Assembly: GCA_036262515.1 (NCBI GenBank)
Contig: DATAIT010000080.1
Coordinates: 1 to 59,708, forward strand
Length of the DNA: 59,708 nucleotides
DNA from: Acidimicrobiales bacterium
GTDB lineage: Bacteria > Actinomycetota > Acidimicrobiia > Acidimicrobiales > GCA-2861595
Direction of reading: 5' to 3'
A program made the position numbers and the translations under genes. The notes beneath the pieces were generated by a model, which was not told the DNA's origin, made no database searches, and saw only the letters and a list, made by a program, of their open reading frames with translations. This document shows, piece by piece, positions 18,556 to 28,167 of the stretch. Positions within the stretch are counted from its first letter, which is position 1, and the number at the start of each line of letters is the position of its first letter.

Positions 18556-19713
18556 GTGTCGCGGCGCTCGCGCCCGCGCATCCTCGCATTCGTGCTGGCC
18601 GGTGGCGCGGGCAGCAGGATGGGCCCGCTCACCGAGCGCCGGGCCAAGCCGGCCCTTCCGTTCGCCGGCACCCATCGCCTGATCGACTTCCCGCTCAGCA
18701 ACTGCGCCAACAGCGGCATCCACGATGTGTGGGTCGTCCAGCAGTACCTCCCGCACGCCCTTGAGGACCATCTGGCCAACGGTCGCCCCTGGGATCTCGA
18801 CCGCACGGCGGGCGGCCTGCTGATACTCCAGCCGTTCACCGGCGCCGACGAGGGCGGCTTCCACAAGGGCAACGCCGACTCGCTGTGGCGCCATCGCCGG
18901 CTCGTCGCCGAGTTCGGCGCGGACGTGGTGCTCGTCCTCAGTGCCGACGCCGTCTACACCTTCGACTACCGCGACCTCATCGACGACCACCTGGCGCGCC
19001 ACGCCGACGTCACGATGGCAACGACGGTCGTTAGCGAGGACGCCGGACGCTTCGGGGTCGTCGAAATCGACGTGGACTGCGCCGGCCGCGTACGGGACTT
19101 CTGGTACAAGCCTGACGACCCGCCGACCGACGTGGTCACCATGGAGGTGTTCGCCTACCGGCCGGCGGCGCTGCTGGACACCCTCGACCGCCTGGCCGAG
19201 AACGAGGGGGGGCTTTCGGACTTCGGCGAGGCCCTGCTACCGGAGCTCGTCGCCGGCGGTCGGGCCTACCAGCATCGCTTCGACGGGTACTGGCGGGACG
19301 TCGGGACACCGGCGAGCTACTGGCGTGCGCACCAGGACGTGCTCGACGGCGTCACCGGGTTCGATCTGGACGACCCCGGTTGGCCCATTCGCACGACCGG
19401 TGCTTTCCGGCAGCCGGCCCGCATCGGCGCCGGTGCGTCGGTTGAGGACTCCCTCCTCAGCCCTGGGTGCGCGGTGCACGGACGCGTGGTGCGGTCTGTG
19501 CTGTCGCCGGGCGCAGTCGTCGAGGACGGCGCCGTGGTGGAGGCGTCCGTCGTGCTCAACGGCGCAGTCGTGCGCTCGGGCGCCCACGTGGCGCACGCCG
19601 TCGTCGACCTCCACGCCGTCGTCTCCCGAGGATCGCGGATCGCCGGCACCGAGGACGACGTCGCCGTCGTCGCCGCCCAGGACGCCGGCGAGGCCGGGAC
19701 CGGCGGCCGCTGA
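18556..19713 (+). CDS. glgC: Glucose-1-phosphate adenylyltransferase-like nucleotidyltransferase
   Basis: A 385-residue protein with an N-terminal nucleotidyltransferase domain: [25 protein letters not shown] holds the GGxGxR nucleotide loop and activating lysine, followed by [14 protein letters not shown] and the metal-site [10 protein letters not shown]-terminal left-handed beta-helix (from about residue 290) has hexapeptide repeats. These match GlgC, which makes ADP-glucose for glycogen or maltosyl-phosphate routes. The usual GTADAVRQN segment is here GNADSLWRH, and the nucleotide specificity is not proved. The GTG start lies 5 bases after the reductase stop. Confidence 0.8.
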   Translation: MSRRSRPRILAFVLAGGAGSRMGPLTERRAKPALPFAGTHRLIDFPLSNCANSGIHDVWVVQQYLPHALEDHLANGRPWDLDRTAGGLLILQPFTGADEGGFHKGNADSLWRHRRLVAEFGADVVLVLSADAVYTFDYRDLIDDHLARHADVTMATTVVSEDAGRFGVVEIDVDCAGRVRDFWYKPDDPPTDVVTMEVFAYRPAALLDTLDRLAENEGGLSDFGEALLPELVAGGRAYQHRFDGYWRDVGTPASYWRAHQDVLDGVTGFDLDDPGWPIRTTGAFRQPARIGAGASVEDSLLSPGCAVHGRVVRSVLSPGAVVEDGAVVEASVVLNGAVVRSGAHVAHAVVDLHAVVSRGSRIAGTEDDVAVVAAQDAGEAGTGGR

Positions 19714-19821
19714 GGGTTCTGCTCCGGCGGACCGGTGCTGGCACCTGCCGCCGACTCGCGCCATTCGGCTGATCAGGCGGTCGCCGCCGCCTGGTCCTGC
19801 GCCGACTACCATGGGGAACGC

Positions 19822-21816
19822 ATGTTCGAGTGGCTCGACGACCTGAACCCGGAGCAGCGCAGCGCCGTCCTCCACGACGGGGGCCATCTGCTCATCGTGG
19901 CCGGCGCCGGGAGCGGCAAGACGCGAACGCTGGCGTGCCGAGTCGCCCGGCTCCTCGTTGGGGGCACACCGCCGGAGCGAATCCTGCTCCTCACCTTCTC
20001 CCGCCGCGCCGCCCGGGAGATGCTCCACCGGGCCGGCCAGCTGGCGGAGGCCGAGGGCGCCCGCCGAGTCTGGGGCGGGACGTTCCACGCCGTGGCCAAC
20101 CGCCTGCTGCGCCAGCACGGGGCCGCCGTGGGCCTGCGCTCCGGGTTCACCGTCCTCGACCAGGGCGACAACGCCGACTTGCTCGGCCTGGTCCGCCACG
20201 ACCTCGGACTCGGCGAGAAGGGCCGTCGCTTCCCGAAGAAGGACACGCTGGCGTCGATCTACTCGCGCATGGTGAACGCGCAGGAGCGGCTCGCCGACGT
20301 GGTCGAGCGCTCCTACCCCTGGTGTCGGGACGACCTCGACGGCATCAAGGAGGTGTTCGCCGGCTACGTGACCCGCAAGCGCGCCGGCAACGTGGTCGAC
20401 TACGACGACCTGCTCCTCTACTGGCGGGCGCTGGCCACCTCGTCCACCGCCGGCCCGATGCTCCGCTCCGGTTTCGACCACATCCTGGTCGACGAGTTCC
20501 AGGACACCAACGCCGTGCAGGCCGACATCGTGGCCGGCATGGCCGGTCCCGGGGTGTGGGTGTCGGCGGTGGGCGACGACGCCCAGGCCATCTACGGCTT
20601 CCGGTCCGGGTCGGCCCGCCACATGCTGGAGTTCCCCGACCGCTTTCCCGGGGCGGTGGTGGTGACCCTCGACCGGAACTACCGGTCCGCGCCGCCCATC
20701 CTCAGCGCCGCCAACGCCGTGCTGGCCGGCGCATCCAGCGGCTTCGCCAAGCACCTGCGCGCCGCCCGCACCGGCCACGACCGGCCGAGGCTGGCCGCGT
20801 GTGCCGACGAGCTGGCCCAGTCCACCTTCGTGTGCGACAGCGTGCTCGAGCAGCGCGAACGCGGCGTGGCCCTGCGCCAGCAGGCGGTGCTGTTCCGCAC
20901 CGGCCACCACAGCGACGGGCTCGAGCTGGAGCTGGCCCGGCGCAACATCCCGTTCGTCAAGTACGGCGGCCTCAAGTTCCTCGAGGGCGCCCATGTGAAG
21001 GACCTCCTCAGCTTCCTGCGCATCCTCGACAATCCCAGCGACGAGCTGGCGTGGTTGCGGGTGCTGGGGCTGCTCGAGGGCGTGGGGCCGGCCACCACCC
21101 GCCGCCTGATCGACGAGCTGGGCGTGGCCGAGGCCCGGGCGCTGGCGCGCCTTCTCGGCGACGACTGCCCCTCGTTCCCCACCGCCTCGGCCGCCGACCT
21201 CACCGCCCTGCGCGCCGCCCTCGCCGACTGCGCCATCGACGGCGTGCCCCCCGCCGACCAGGTGGAGCGGCTGGCCGCCGCCTGCGTCCCTCTGTTCGCC
21301 CGCCGCTACCCGGGCACGGCCTCGGTGCGCCTGGCCGACCTCGACCAGCTGCGCTCCATGGCCACCGCCTATCCCACCCGCAGCCGGTTCCTGGCCGAGC
21401 TCACGCTCGACCCGCCGTCGGCCACCGGCGACCTGGCCGGCCCGCCCCACCTCGACGACGACTGGCTGGTGCTGTCCACCATCCATTCCGCGAAGGGGGG
21501 CGAGTGGCAGGTCGTCCACCTGATCCACGCCTCGGACGGCAACATCCCGTCCGACATGGCCCTGGGCTCCGTCGACGAGGTCGAGGAGGAACGGCGGCTG
21601 CTCTACGTCGCGCTCACCCGGGCGCGCGACACGCTCGTGGTCTCCTACCCGCTGCGGTACTACGTCCGTCGCCAGGTGCTCGACGACGTCCACACCTACG
21701 GGCAGCGAAGCCGGTTCCTCACCTCGGCGGCTGCCGCGTTCGACGCCGTGAGCGTCGGCGAGGCCCCGGTGAGCCACGACCCCGTGGTGAGCGAGGTCGC
21801 CGCCCTCTGGCAATGA
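19822..21816 (+). CDS. UvrD/PcrA/Rep-type DNA helicase (SF1A)
   Basis: A 664-residue helicase carrying the ordered SF1 motifs: Walker A AGAGSGKT (near residue 30), TFSRRAAREM (Ia), LVDEFQDTN (near 223), VGDDAQAIYGFRSG (III), LDRNYRS (IV), LSTIHSAKGGEWQVV (V) and ALTRARDTL (VI). It is somewhat shorter than canonical UvrD and lacks an obvious RecB nuclease domain. It likely unwinds DNA 3' to 5' in repair. ATG 19822 begins right before the conserved LNPEQRSAV Q-motif region. No LexA box was seen upstream. The next small gene overlaps its stop (ATGA). Confidence 0.88.
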   Translation: MFEWLDDLNPEQRSAVLHDGGHLLIVAGAGSGKTRTLACRVARLLVGGTPPERILLLTFSRRAAREMLHRAGQLAEAEGARRVWGGTFHAVANRLLRQHGAAVGLRSGFTVLDQGDNADLLGLVRHDLGLGEKGRRFPKKDTLASIYSRMVNAQERLADVVERSYPWCRDDLDGIKEVFAGYVTRKRAGNVVDYDDLLLYWRALATSSTAGPMLRSGFDHILVDEFQDTNAVQADIVAGMAGPGVWVSAVGDDAQAIYGFRSGSARHMLEFPDRFPGAVVVTLDRNYRSAPPILSAANAVLAGASSGFAKHLRAARTGHDRPRLAACADELAQSTFVCDSVLEQRERGVALRQQAVLFRTGHHSDGLELELARRNIPFVKYGGLKFLEGAHVKDLLSFLRILDNPSDELAWLRVLGLLEGVGPATTRRLIDELGVAEARALARLLGDDCPSFPTASAADLTALRAALADCAIDGVPPADQVERLAAACVPLFARRYPGTASVRLADLDQLRSMATAYPTRSRFLAELTLDPPSATGDLAGPPHLDDDWLVLSTIHSAKGGEWQVVHLIHASDGNIPSDMALGSVDEVEEERRLLYVALTRARDTLVVSYPLRYYVRRQVLDDVHTYGQRSRFLTSAAAAFDAVSVGEAPVSHDPVVSEVAALWQ

Positions 21817-22094
21817 CGCATGCTTGGGCGATGGCCAAGTACATCGCCCTGTTCGAGCACCTGTGCCGAGCCGGTGACACCTCCATCGAGATGACCTTCG
21901 AGGAGATCTCGGCTCTCGTCAGCGGCCTCCCGCCCTCAGCGGCGCGGTCACCCGGATGGTGGGCCAACGACGCCGGGGGGTCCCGCCACGTCCAGGCACG
22001 CGCCTGGCTCGATGCCGGTCGCGAGGTCGAGCACGTCGACCGCACCGCGGGCCGGGTCCGCTTCTCGGCGCCCTCCTGGCGCAGGGGCTCGTGA
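21813..22094 (+). CDS. DUF7662-like small protein
   Basis: A 93-residue protein; translation could also begin at ATG 21831 (MAKYIALFEHL). The body (EMTFEEISALVSGLPPSAARSPGWWAND, HVQARAWLDAGREVEHVD, VRFSAPSW) matches the small DUF7662-type proteins with a WWAND motif, found alone or near repair and restriction genes. The function is unknown. Its ATGA overlap with the helicase stop suggests translational coupling. Confidence 0.72.
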   Translation: MTHAWAMAKYIALFEHLCRAGDTSIEMTFEEISALVSGLPPSAARSPGWWANDAGGSRHVQARAWLDAGREVEHVDRTAGRVRFSAPSWRRGS

Positions 22095-22110
22095 CGGGCG
22101 GCCCGGCCGG

Positions 22111-24840
22111 TCATCCGGTGTTGCGGAGGCCGGCGGCGATCCCGTTGATGGTGAGCATGAGGGCGCGCCGCAGCAGCGGGTCGGGCTCGCCGCTCCTGCG
22201 CCAGCGAGCCAGCAGGTTCACCTGGAGGTGGCTGATCGGGTCGAGGTAGAGATCCCGCACGGCGAGGGTGCTCTTCAGCGACGGCTGGCGCTCGAGCAGG
22301 CTGGACTCCCCGGTGACGGTGAGCAGCTCGGCCACGGTGAGGTCGTACTCCCTGCGGATGGCCTGGAAGTGGTGGCGCAGACCCGGATCGACCAGGCGGT
22401 CCACGTAGAGGGCGGCGATGCCGAGGTCGACCTTGGTCAGGAGCATCTCGACGTTGGACATGAACGTCCGAAAGAAGTGCCACCCGTCGAACATCTCCGC
22501 CAGCGCCGGGCCGTGGCCGGCCGCCCGCGCCGCCGCCAGCCCCGAACCCACGCCGAACCATCCGGGGATGATCTGGCGGGACTGCGTCCAGGCGAAGACC
22601 CAGGGGATGGCTCGCAACGAGTCCAGGTCGCCCTGACCGCCCCGGCGGGACGGACGGGAACCGATGTTGAGCTCGCTCAACTCCTCCACCGGTGTCGACG
22701 CCACGAAGTACTGGGTGAACCCCTCCTCGGCCAGCAGGGCCCGGTAGGCAGAGGAGGCGGCGTCGGACACGGCGTCCATGGTGTGGTCCCATGCCGCCAG
22801 CACCTCGTCGGTGAGGCGGGACGTGCGGTGCAGCACCGTGGCTTCGGTGACGGCGGCCAGCGCCAGCTCGAGGTTGTGGCGGGCCAGGCGGGGCAACAGG
22901 TACTTGTCGGAGATGACTTCCCCCTGCTCCGTCACCTTCATCGCCCCCTGGAGCACGCCGAACGGCTGGGCCAGGACCGCGTCGTGGGTCGGGCCCCCTC
23001 CCCGACCCACCGTGCCTCCCCTGCCGTGGAAGAGCCGCAGGAACACGCCGTGGCGGCGGGCCTCGTCGCGCAGGCTGCGCTGCGCCTTGTGGATCTCCCA
23101 CTGCGACGTGGTGATCCCGGCCTGCTTGTTGGAGTCCGAGTACCCGAGCATGACCTCCTGCACGTCACCTCGCGCCCGCACGATGGTGCGGTACGGGGCC
23201 TGGGAGAGCAGGCGATCGAGGATGCAGCCGGCCGCCCGGAGCTCGTCAACCGTCTCGAGCAGTGGCACGAACCCGATGCGGGCCATCTGGCTGTGGGGGT
23301 CGACGAGCCCCGCCTCCCGGGCCAGAACGGCGGCGGCGAGCACGTCGTCGGCGTCCCTGGTCATCGACACGATGTAGCTCTCCACCGCGTCGCTGCCGAA
23401 GCGGTCGAGGGCGGACCGCAGGGCGGTGAAGTGGGCGAAGGTGGCCGCCGCCGGTCCCTCGAGGGTGGCCGTCGGCCCGAGCAGCGGCCGGCGGCTCCCG
23501 AGCTCGCGGGAGAGCAGGGCGAGGCGTTCGTCGCGGTCGAGCGACGTGTACGGCCGGCCCAGCTCGTCCAGGTGGTCGTACGCCGCCGCCAGGGCGACGT
23601 GGTGGGGGTCGGCGTGCTCCCGGACGTCGAGGGTCGCCAGCAGGAACCCGAAGCAAGTCACCGTGCGGATGAGGCGGGCCAGCGAACCGCACGCCACCAG
23701 CTCGCCCCGGTTGGCCGCCAGCGACTCCCGCATCAGCTCCAGATCGGCCAGCAGGCCACCCACGTCGCGGTACTCCGTGCTGAGGGCGGGCGGGCGGGCG
23801 TCACGAACACGGGCCGCCGTGTTCACGAGTCGCTGGAGGATGAACGACGCCTTGAGGCGGTAGGGCTCCTCAACGTTGAGGCGACCGTACCGCTGCGCGA
23901 TCTCCGGGAGGAGCAGGGCGTCCTCGGCCAGGCTGTCGCGCAGCGCAGGGGAGACGGCGGTGATCTGGCTCGACGAGCTGAGCTCGGTGACCAGCGAAGA
24001 CACGTTGGCCACGAGCACTTGCATCCCCAACTCGTGCTGGCGGGCCAGGACCGCCTCGGTGACGTCGGGGGTGACGCTGGGGTTGCCATCCCGGTCGCCG
24101 CCCACCCAGGTGCCGAACCGCACCGGAGTCGCGTCCGTCGGCACCTCGGCGCCGAGCCTGCGCATCTCGCCCACGAAGCGGTCGACCACCTCGGGGACGA
24201 TGCTGCGGGCCAGGTCGTCCAGGTAGTACGCCACCGTGCCGGCCTCCGCCACGGGCGTGGGACGCTCCCGTCGGAGCTCGTCGGTCTGCCACAGGAGATC
24301 GACGATCTCGGCCAGCCGCTCGTCGATGGCGGCATGATCCGAGACGGGACCCCTGCTGCGCAGCTCGAGCAGCTCACCCACCTTGCGCAGCTTGGTGAGG
24401 ACGGAGCGGCGAGCCACCTCGGTGGGGTGGGCGGTGAACACGGGACGCAGCTCGATGCGGCCGAGCAGGCTCTGCAGGTCGGCAGCCGCCTCGGGGTCCG
24501 CGCTGACCCGGCGCGCCATCTGCTGGATGGCGCTGCCGTGCTCGGCACGCTGGCGGTCGAGCTCGCCGGCCCGATGCACCTGCTCGGCCGTGTTGGCCAG
24601 GTGGAAGTAGGCGGAGAAGGCCCGCGCCAGCCAGATCGTGGTGGGTAGGTCCGCCTGGCCGAGCAGGTTGGCCATGTCGTCCGTCCCGGCCGTCTGGCGC
24701 CCGCGTCTGCTCAGCTCTCGCACCCGCTCCACCAGGTCGAACAGCGCAGCGTCGACCTGACGCACCAGCGTCTCGCCCAGCAGGGAGCCGAGAAGGCGGA
24801 TGTCGGCGCGGAGGCTCTCGGTCTCCATCTCGGCGGCCAT
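22111..24840 (-). CDS. ppc: Phosphoenolpyruvate carboxylase
   Basis: A 909-residue enzyme that adds bicarbonate to PEP to make oxaloacetate, replenishing the TCA cycle. Key segments are FTAHPTEV (catalytic His near residue 137), VGGDRDGNP, MLGYSDSNKQAG (near 565) and FHGRGGTVGRGGGP (near 603). The protein ends in RNTG, the conserved C-terminal effector/active-site tail. Length is normal for the bacterial type. ATG 24840 was chosen because upstream residues are low-complexity. It converges on the helicase pair. Confidence 0.95.
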   Translation of the reverse strand: MAAEMETESLRADIRLLGSLLGETLVRQVDAALFDLVERVRELSRRGRQTAGTDDMANLLGQADLPTTIWLARAFSAYFHLANTAEQVHRAGELDRQRAEHGSAIQQMARRVSADPEAAADLQSLLGRIELRPVFTAHPTEVARRSVLTKLRKVGELLELRSRGPVSDHAAIDERLAEIVDLLWQTDELRRERPTPVAEAGTVAYYLDDLARSIVPEVVDRFVGEMRRLGAEVPTDATPVRFGTWVGGDRDGNPSVTPDVTEAVLARQHELGMQVLVANVSSLVTELSSSSQITAVSPALRDSLAEDALLLPEIAQRYGRLNVEEPYRLKASFILQRLVNTAARVRDARPPALSTEYRDVGGLLADLELMRESLAANRGELVACGSLARLIRTVTCFGFLLATLDVREHADPHHVALAAAYDHLDELGRPYTSLDRDERLALLSRELGSRRPLLGPTATLEGPAAATFAHFTALRSALDRFGSDAVESYIVSMTRDADDVLAAAVLAREAGLVDPHSQMARIGFVPLLETVDELRAAGCILDRLLSQAPYRTIVRARGDVQEVMLGYSDSNKQAGITTSQWEIHKAQRSLRDEARRHGVFLRLFHGRGGTVGRGGGPTHDAVLAQPFGVLQGAMKVTEQGEVISDKYLLPRLARHNLELALAAVTEATVLHRTSRLTDEVLAAWDHTMDAVSDAASSAYRALLAEEGFTQYFVASTPVEELSELNIGSRPSRRGGQGDLDSLRAIPWVFAWTQSRQIIPGWFGVGSGLAAARAAGHGPALAEMFDGWHFFRTFMSNVEMLLTKVDLGIAALYVDRLVDPGLRHHFQAIRREYDLTVAELLTVTGESSLLERQPSLKSTLAVRDLYLDPISHLQVNLLARWRRSGEPDPLLRRALMLTINGIAAGLRNTG

Positions 24841-24887
24841 GGCGTGCAGTCTCGCAGCCACTGCGGCCGGACCCCGAGCCGGAGCTC

Positions 24888-25562
24888 CTACGCCCGGCGA
24901 CCCTCCAGGCGCCGGAGGGCCCGCTGGGCGCTGTTGACCCATGGCTCCGACACCGCCGGGTGCCCGACGACGCGGTGCAGCAGGGCTGCGTCGTCGCCCT
25001 GGCGGGCGGCGACGAGCTCGCTCACGGTCAGCTCCAGCTCGGGCCGCGACACGAGGTGGACGTCGTCACCCGCCTGCACGACGCCCTCCTCGATGATGCG
25101 CAGGTAGGTCCCGTGCCGGGCCACGGCGTCGAACAGGTCGACGAAGTCGGCGGTGCCCATGCGGGCGCCGAGCTTGAAGCACGGCATCCGCGGCTCGCTC
25201 ACCTCGAGCAGGCACGTCCCGACCCGCCACCGCTCCCCCACCCACACGAGGCGAAGGTCGACACCCTCGATGGTGAGGTTGTCGCCGAACGTGCCGGCGC
25301 CGAGCTCGATCCCGAGCTGCTCGCTCCACCAGGCGTAGTCCTCGGCGGCGTAGGCGTAGGCGGCCTTGTTCGTGCCGCCGTGGACCCGCCGGTCGGCCTG
25401 ATCGTCGCCCGCCAGGTTCACCCCGCGAACCTCGACCGGGCCGTCCACAGGGTCCTTCCAGATGGCGGTCCGGATCCGTCTGCCCTGCCACTCCACCGAC
25501 CGGGGGACGCCGACGTTGACCGACAGCACGCGACCCAGCGGCTGGCCGGCTTCCTCCGCCAT
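24888..25562 (-). CDS. MOSC domain protein (YiiM-like)
   Basis: A 224-residue protein from ATG 25562. MOSC features are RVHGGTNKAAYAYAAEDYAWW, GTFGDNLTIEG and the conserved cysteine in EPRMPCFKLGARM, which would bind molybdopterin or accept sulfur. A helical C-terminal extension (from about 165) is that of YiiM-type proteins, which reduce N-hydroxylated bases. No partner reductase gene is adjacent. It lies just upstream of ppc on the same strand. Confidence 0.85.
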   Translation of the reverse strand: MAEEAGQPLGRVLSVNVGVPRSVEWQGRRIRTAIWKDPVDGPVEVRGVNLAGDDQADRRVHGGTNKAAYAYAAEDYAWWSEQLGIELGAGTFGDNLTIEGVDLRLVWVGERWRVGTCLLEVSEPRMPCFKLGARMGTADFVDLFDAVARHGTYLRIIEEGVVQAGDDVHLVSRPELELTVSELVAARQGDDAALLHRVVGHPAVSEPWVNSAQRALRRLEGRRA

Positions 25563-25693
25563 GGAGCCAGCGTGCTGCGGCAACGGCCCGGGCGCAAGCC
25601 GGTCCCGGCGCCCGCGTTGCGATGGGCGCCGGTCGCTCGGCGCCCTGATCGCCCGGCGGGTGAGCCGGGCCACCGGCGGGTACAGGTCCATCC

Positions 25694-25945
25694 ATGGACG
25701 ACGAGATCCCGCCCGTTGAGGAGGAGCACGAGGACGGCGTGCTCGACCGCTTGCGCGACATGCCGGTGGGCACGCTCGACCCGAACATCATCGGCGACGC
25801 CGGCCCCCTGGACGTGCCGCCGGGCGGCGACCCGCCGGACGGCGAGGCCGGCGTCGACGCCGGCTCCGACCCCGGGTTGGCACCAGCCCCGGATGCCGCG
25901 GTCGAGGCTGCGCTCGAAGGACGACGGGCCTTCACCCAGCCGTAA
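25694..25945 (+). CDS. Small acidic hypothetical protein
   Basis: An 83-residue strongly acidic protein rich in Asp, Pro and Gly, with no cysteine and no membrane segment. It is probably disordered. The N-terminus MDDEIPPVEEEHEDGVLDRLRD is followed by low complexity. I recognise no family. It diverges from the MOSC gene, and a gene in this frame is plausible but unproved. Confidence 0.45.
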   Translation: MDDEIPPVEEEHEDGVLDRLRDMPVGTLDPNIIGDAGPLDVPPGGDPPDGEAGVDAGSDPGLAPAPDAAVEAALEGRRAFTQP

Positions 25946-25986
25946 GCGCCGACCGCTCCCCCCTGATCCCCGGCCGCCGGAAAGGG

Positions 25987-27000
25987 CTACCCGGCCGGGC
26001 CGGCGGTACCGCCGACGGCGGCGCCCTCGAACGCAGCCGCCCGCACGCCGCGGCGGGCCAGGTCGTGCAGGAACGGCACCGGCTCCGTCACCAGCTCGCC
26101 CAGGCCGCCAGCGCCTGCTCGCCCGAGGCGGCCGTCGAGAAGCCAGGTCGCGGCGACGCCGGCGACGATGCCGGCGGCGATGGCCGGGCGGTCGAGGGCG
26201 CCCAGGACACGCACGTCGGTGGCCGGGCCCCGCCGGCCGCGGACCTCGACCCGAGCGGCGCCCAGAAGCCCCTCGGGATGAGGCTGGCGGAGCATGGGGA
26301 AGCGGGCGGTGAGGCGATCACGGCGTGACGCGGCCACCCGCGACGTCACCCGCCGAACCCCCGGGAAGGCTGGGACCAGGAGCAGCGCGTCGGGCAGCCC
26401 GCCGCGGTAGCAGTCGAGGGCGCCGAGCGGATCCGGGAACCAACACAGCTCCCGTCCGGTGCCGGCCGCCTGCGTGGACCAGCCGCCCTCGTGCCAATCG
26501 ACGGCGTCGCCCGTCAGCGCCCGATGATGGTGTCGTGCGCAGGCCGGGCCGCCGGTGCCCGCCTTGGCCACGTGGACCTCGTCCACCGCGTCGAAGCCGG
26601 CCGCCGCGTGGCGAGCGAGTACGCAGGTGAGGCCGGGCGCGAAGCCGGCACCGACGGCGACGGTGGCTCCGGCGGCGCGAGCCTCGTCGTCGAGGCCGAG
26701 CAACGCGCGCACGTCGTCGACGTCATCGGCCAGCGACACGACGGACGCCCCCCGACGGACGGCGACCCTCGCCATGTCGACGTGGGGCCCCGGGCAGGCC
26801 AGGACGGCCACGTCGCCGGCGGCGACTGCGTCCGGTGACCACCCTCCCACTGCCGCCGGCGTACCGAGGGAGCCGGCGACGGCCGACGCCTGCGACGGGT
26901 TGGTGTCGACGATGGTGACCTCGTCGACACCGTTGGCGCCAACCAGCTGGCGTGCGGCCCGCGCGCCCACTGCGCCGGCGCCCACCACGACCGCCCTCAC
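25987..27000 (-). CDS. Saccharopine dehydrogenase-like NAD(P)-binding protein
   Basis: A 337-residue protein starting at GTG 27000 (VRAVVVGAGAVGARAARQLV), a Rossmann nucleotide loop. VTIVDTNPSQASAVAGSLG gives the second strand with its acidic end, and AGFAPGLTCVLARHAA is the domain junction seen in saccharopine dehydrogenase/homospermidine synthase-type proteins. The C-terminal domain is variable. The substrate is unknown. An ATG at 27048 is possible but would overlap the small gene upstream. The gene ends facing the small acidic protein gene. Confidence 0.72.
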   Translation of the reverse strand: MRAVVVGAGAVGARAARQLVGANGVDEVTIVDTNPSQASAVAGSLGTPAAVGGWSPDAVAAGDVAVLACPGPHVDMARVAVRRGASVVSLADDVDDVRALLGLDDEARAAGATVAVGAGFAPGLTCVLARHAAAGFDAVDEVHVAKAGTGGPACARHHHRALTGDAVDWHEGGWSTQAAGTGRELCWFPDPLGALDCYRGGLPDALLLVPAFPGVRRVTSRVAASRRDRLTARFPMLRQPHPEGLLGAARVEVRGRRGPATDVRVLGALDRPAIAAGIVAGVAATWLLDGRLGRAGAGGLGELVTEPVPFLHDLARRGVRAAAFEGAAVGGTAGPAG

Positions 27001-27010
27001 CGTGGCGACG

Positions 27011-27145
27011 TCACCGCAGGTCGGGCCCGCTGAGCTCTCGCCACCCACCCCGGCGCGGGGGCGGCGTGCCGTTCCGGAGGCGCAGCACGCCGGCCACGAG
27101 GCCGGCCCCGCACAGGGCGACGAGGGTGCGACGGAGGGATTTCAC
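27011..27145 (-). CDS. Possible 44-residue membrane peptide
   Basis: Translation from GTG 27145 gives a 44-residue peptide with a basic start (KSLRRT), a short hydrophobic segment (LVALCGAGLVAGVL) and a tail GGWRELSGPDLR. It ends 10 bases before the GTG of the saccharopine dehydrogenase-like gene. No good ribosome-binding site is seen. It could be a real micro-protein or chance. Confidence 0.35.
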   Translation of the reverse strand: MKSLRRTLVALCGAGLVAGVLRLRNGTPPPRRGGWRELSGPDLR

Positions 27146-27172
27146 GGGGAGGCGTGGGAGGCGCCGCCGCAG

Positions 27173-27607
27173 CTAGGAGGCGGCGGCGTCGTCCCTCGGA
27201 GCCGACGATAGTACGGGCATCGGCTCACGGTACCGGAGGCGGTCGTCGCCGGACACGAGGCCGTACCGTTCCACCACGTCGGGGATGCGAGCCAGGAAGC
27301 CCGGCTTCGAGTAGCAGGCCGTGGCGCCGAGCTCACGGGTGCGGCTGAGCACCTCGACGGCGGCGTGGGCGGTGACCACCAGCACCGGGGTCTCCGGACA
27401 ACAGGCGCGCAGCTCGGGGAGGGCCGAGAGCCCGCCCCGCCTCGGCATGGCCAGGTCGAGGATGATGAGGTCGGGATGCTCGCGCTTGGCGACCTCGATG
27501 CACTGGTCGCCGTCGGACGCCTCCAGCACCTCGACGCCGGCCCACTCGAACTCCTGGCGGTAGAGCAGGCGCATGCGCCAGTCGTCGTCACAGATCAGCG
27601 TCGCCAT
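27173..27607 (-). CDS. Stand-alone response regulator receiver protein
   Basis: A 144-residue single CheY-like domain. The acidic pocket is DDD (7-9), the phospho-acceptor Asp51 is in LIILDLAMP, the switch Thr79 is in VVTAHA and Lys101 is in YSKPG. No DNA-binding or enzymatic output domain follows, only a 30-residue tail. It would relay phosphate or bind a partner. No histidine kinase is encoded in the window, so its sensor is elsewhere. Confidence 0.85.
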   Translation of the reverse strand: MATLICDDDWRMRLLYRQEFEWAGVEVLEASDGDQCIEVAKREHPDLIILDLAMPRRGGLSALPELRACCPETPVLVVTAHAAVEVLSRTRELGATACYSKPGFLARIPDVVERYGLVSGDDRLRYREPMPVLSSAPRDDAAAS

Positions 27608-27672
27608 GTGGACCCGACGGTACGTGATCCGGGACGTACCCGGCCATAGCCAGATCGGGCCATCTCTGCGAA

Positions 27673-27700
27673 CGGGCCGCCGCCGGGGGACGGCGGCCCG
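27673..27700 (-). terminator. Hairpin terminator
   Basis: CGGGCCGCCG (27673-27682) pairs perfectly with CGGCGGCCCG (27691-27700) around an 8-base loop, 6 bases past the stop of the 53-residue zinc-ribbon gene. Confidence 0.7.
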
Positions 27701-27706
27701 TCGGGA

Positions 27707-27868
27707 CTACATCTCTACGACACCCGCCTGGTAGTCGTTCGGCTGGTACACGGGAGCGGCGTGGCACCACATGCACTCGTGCGGCCGGGGCTCGGGCGGA
27801 GGCAGGTCGACCCCCGAGAAGAACTGGCGGCTGCACGACTTGCACTTCAGGTACAGAGGAGTTGCCAT
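27707..27868 (-). CDS. 53-residue zinc-ribbon protein
   Basis: A tiny protein from ATG 27868. Cys9-x2-Cys12 and Cys32-x2-Cys35 are spaced as in a zinc ribbon, with a Pro-rich loop (DLPPPEPRP) between them and a C-terminal tail VYQPNDYQAGVVEM. The start LYLKCKSCSRQFFSG resembles N-terminal zinc knuckles of many small nucleic-acid- or protein-binding proteins. It ends at a hairpin terminator and follows the 90-residue gene by 26 bases, suggesting a small operon. Confidence 0.75.
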   Translation of the reverse strand: MATPLYLKCKSCSRQFFSGVDLPPPEPRPHECMWCHAAPVYQPNDYQAGVVEM

Positions 27869-27894
27869 GGTTTCGTCTCTCGTCTCGGGGGCGG

Positions 27895-28167
27895 CTAGTT
27901 CCAGTACCGCCGGCGCCAGTTCTCCCGGCGGTCGGCGTCGATGTTGTGGGCGCGACCGATCCGGGCGGAGAACGCCTTGCGCTCGGCCTGCTCGTCTTCG
28001 TACCAACTCTCGACGTCGGATGGCTCCGACTTCGGCAGCGGCTTGCGACGGAGGTCGGCCCACAACGTGGTGAGCATTCCGTTGCTCTCGTCGTTCTTGT
28101 CGCTCGGCTTCCAGTGGTAACCCCACACCGCCCTGTCTGCTGCACCACTGCGCTTGGTTGCCGCCAT
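27895..28167 (-). CDS. 90-residue hypothetical protein
   Basis: A hydrophilic, mostly basic protein from ATG 28167 (MAATKRSGAADRAVWGYHW), preceded by AGGGG. It is rich in Trp, Arg and Glu (SWYEDEQAERKAFSARIG, ending RRENWRRRYWN). It has no cysteine, signal or membrane segment. I do not recognise it. It lies between two tiny Cys-rich genes on the same strand. Confidence 0.6.
   Translation of the reverse strand: MAATKRSGAADRAVWGYHWKPSDKNDESNGMLTTLWADLRRKPLPKSEPSDVESWYEDEQAERKAFSARIGRAHNIDADRRENWRRRYWN

Noticed and set aside
19237-21813. 858-codon open frame on the minus strand
   Set aside because: It is antisense to the GlgC-like and helicase genes, with no recognisable domains.
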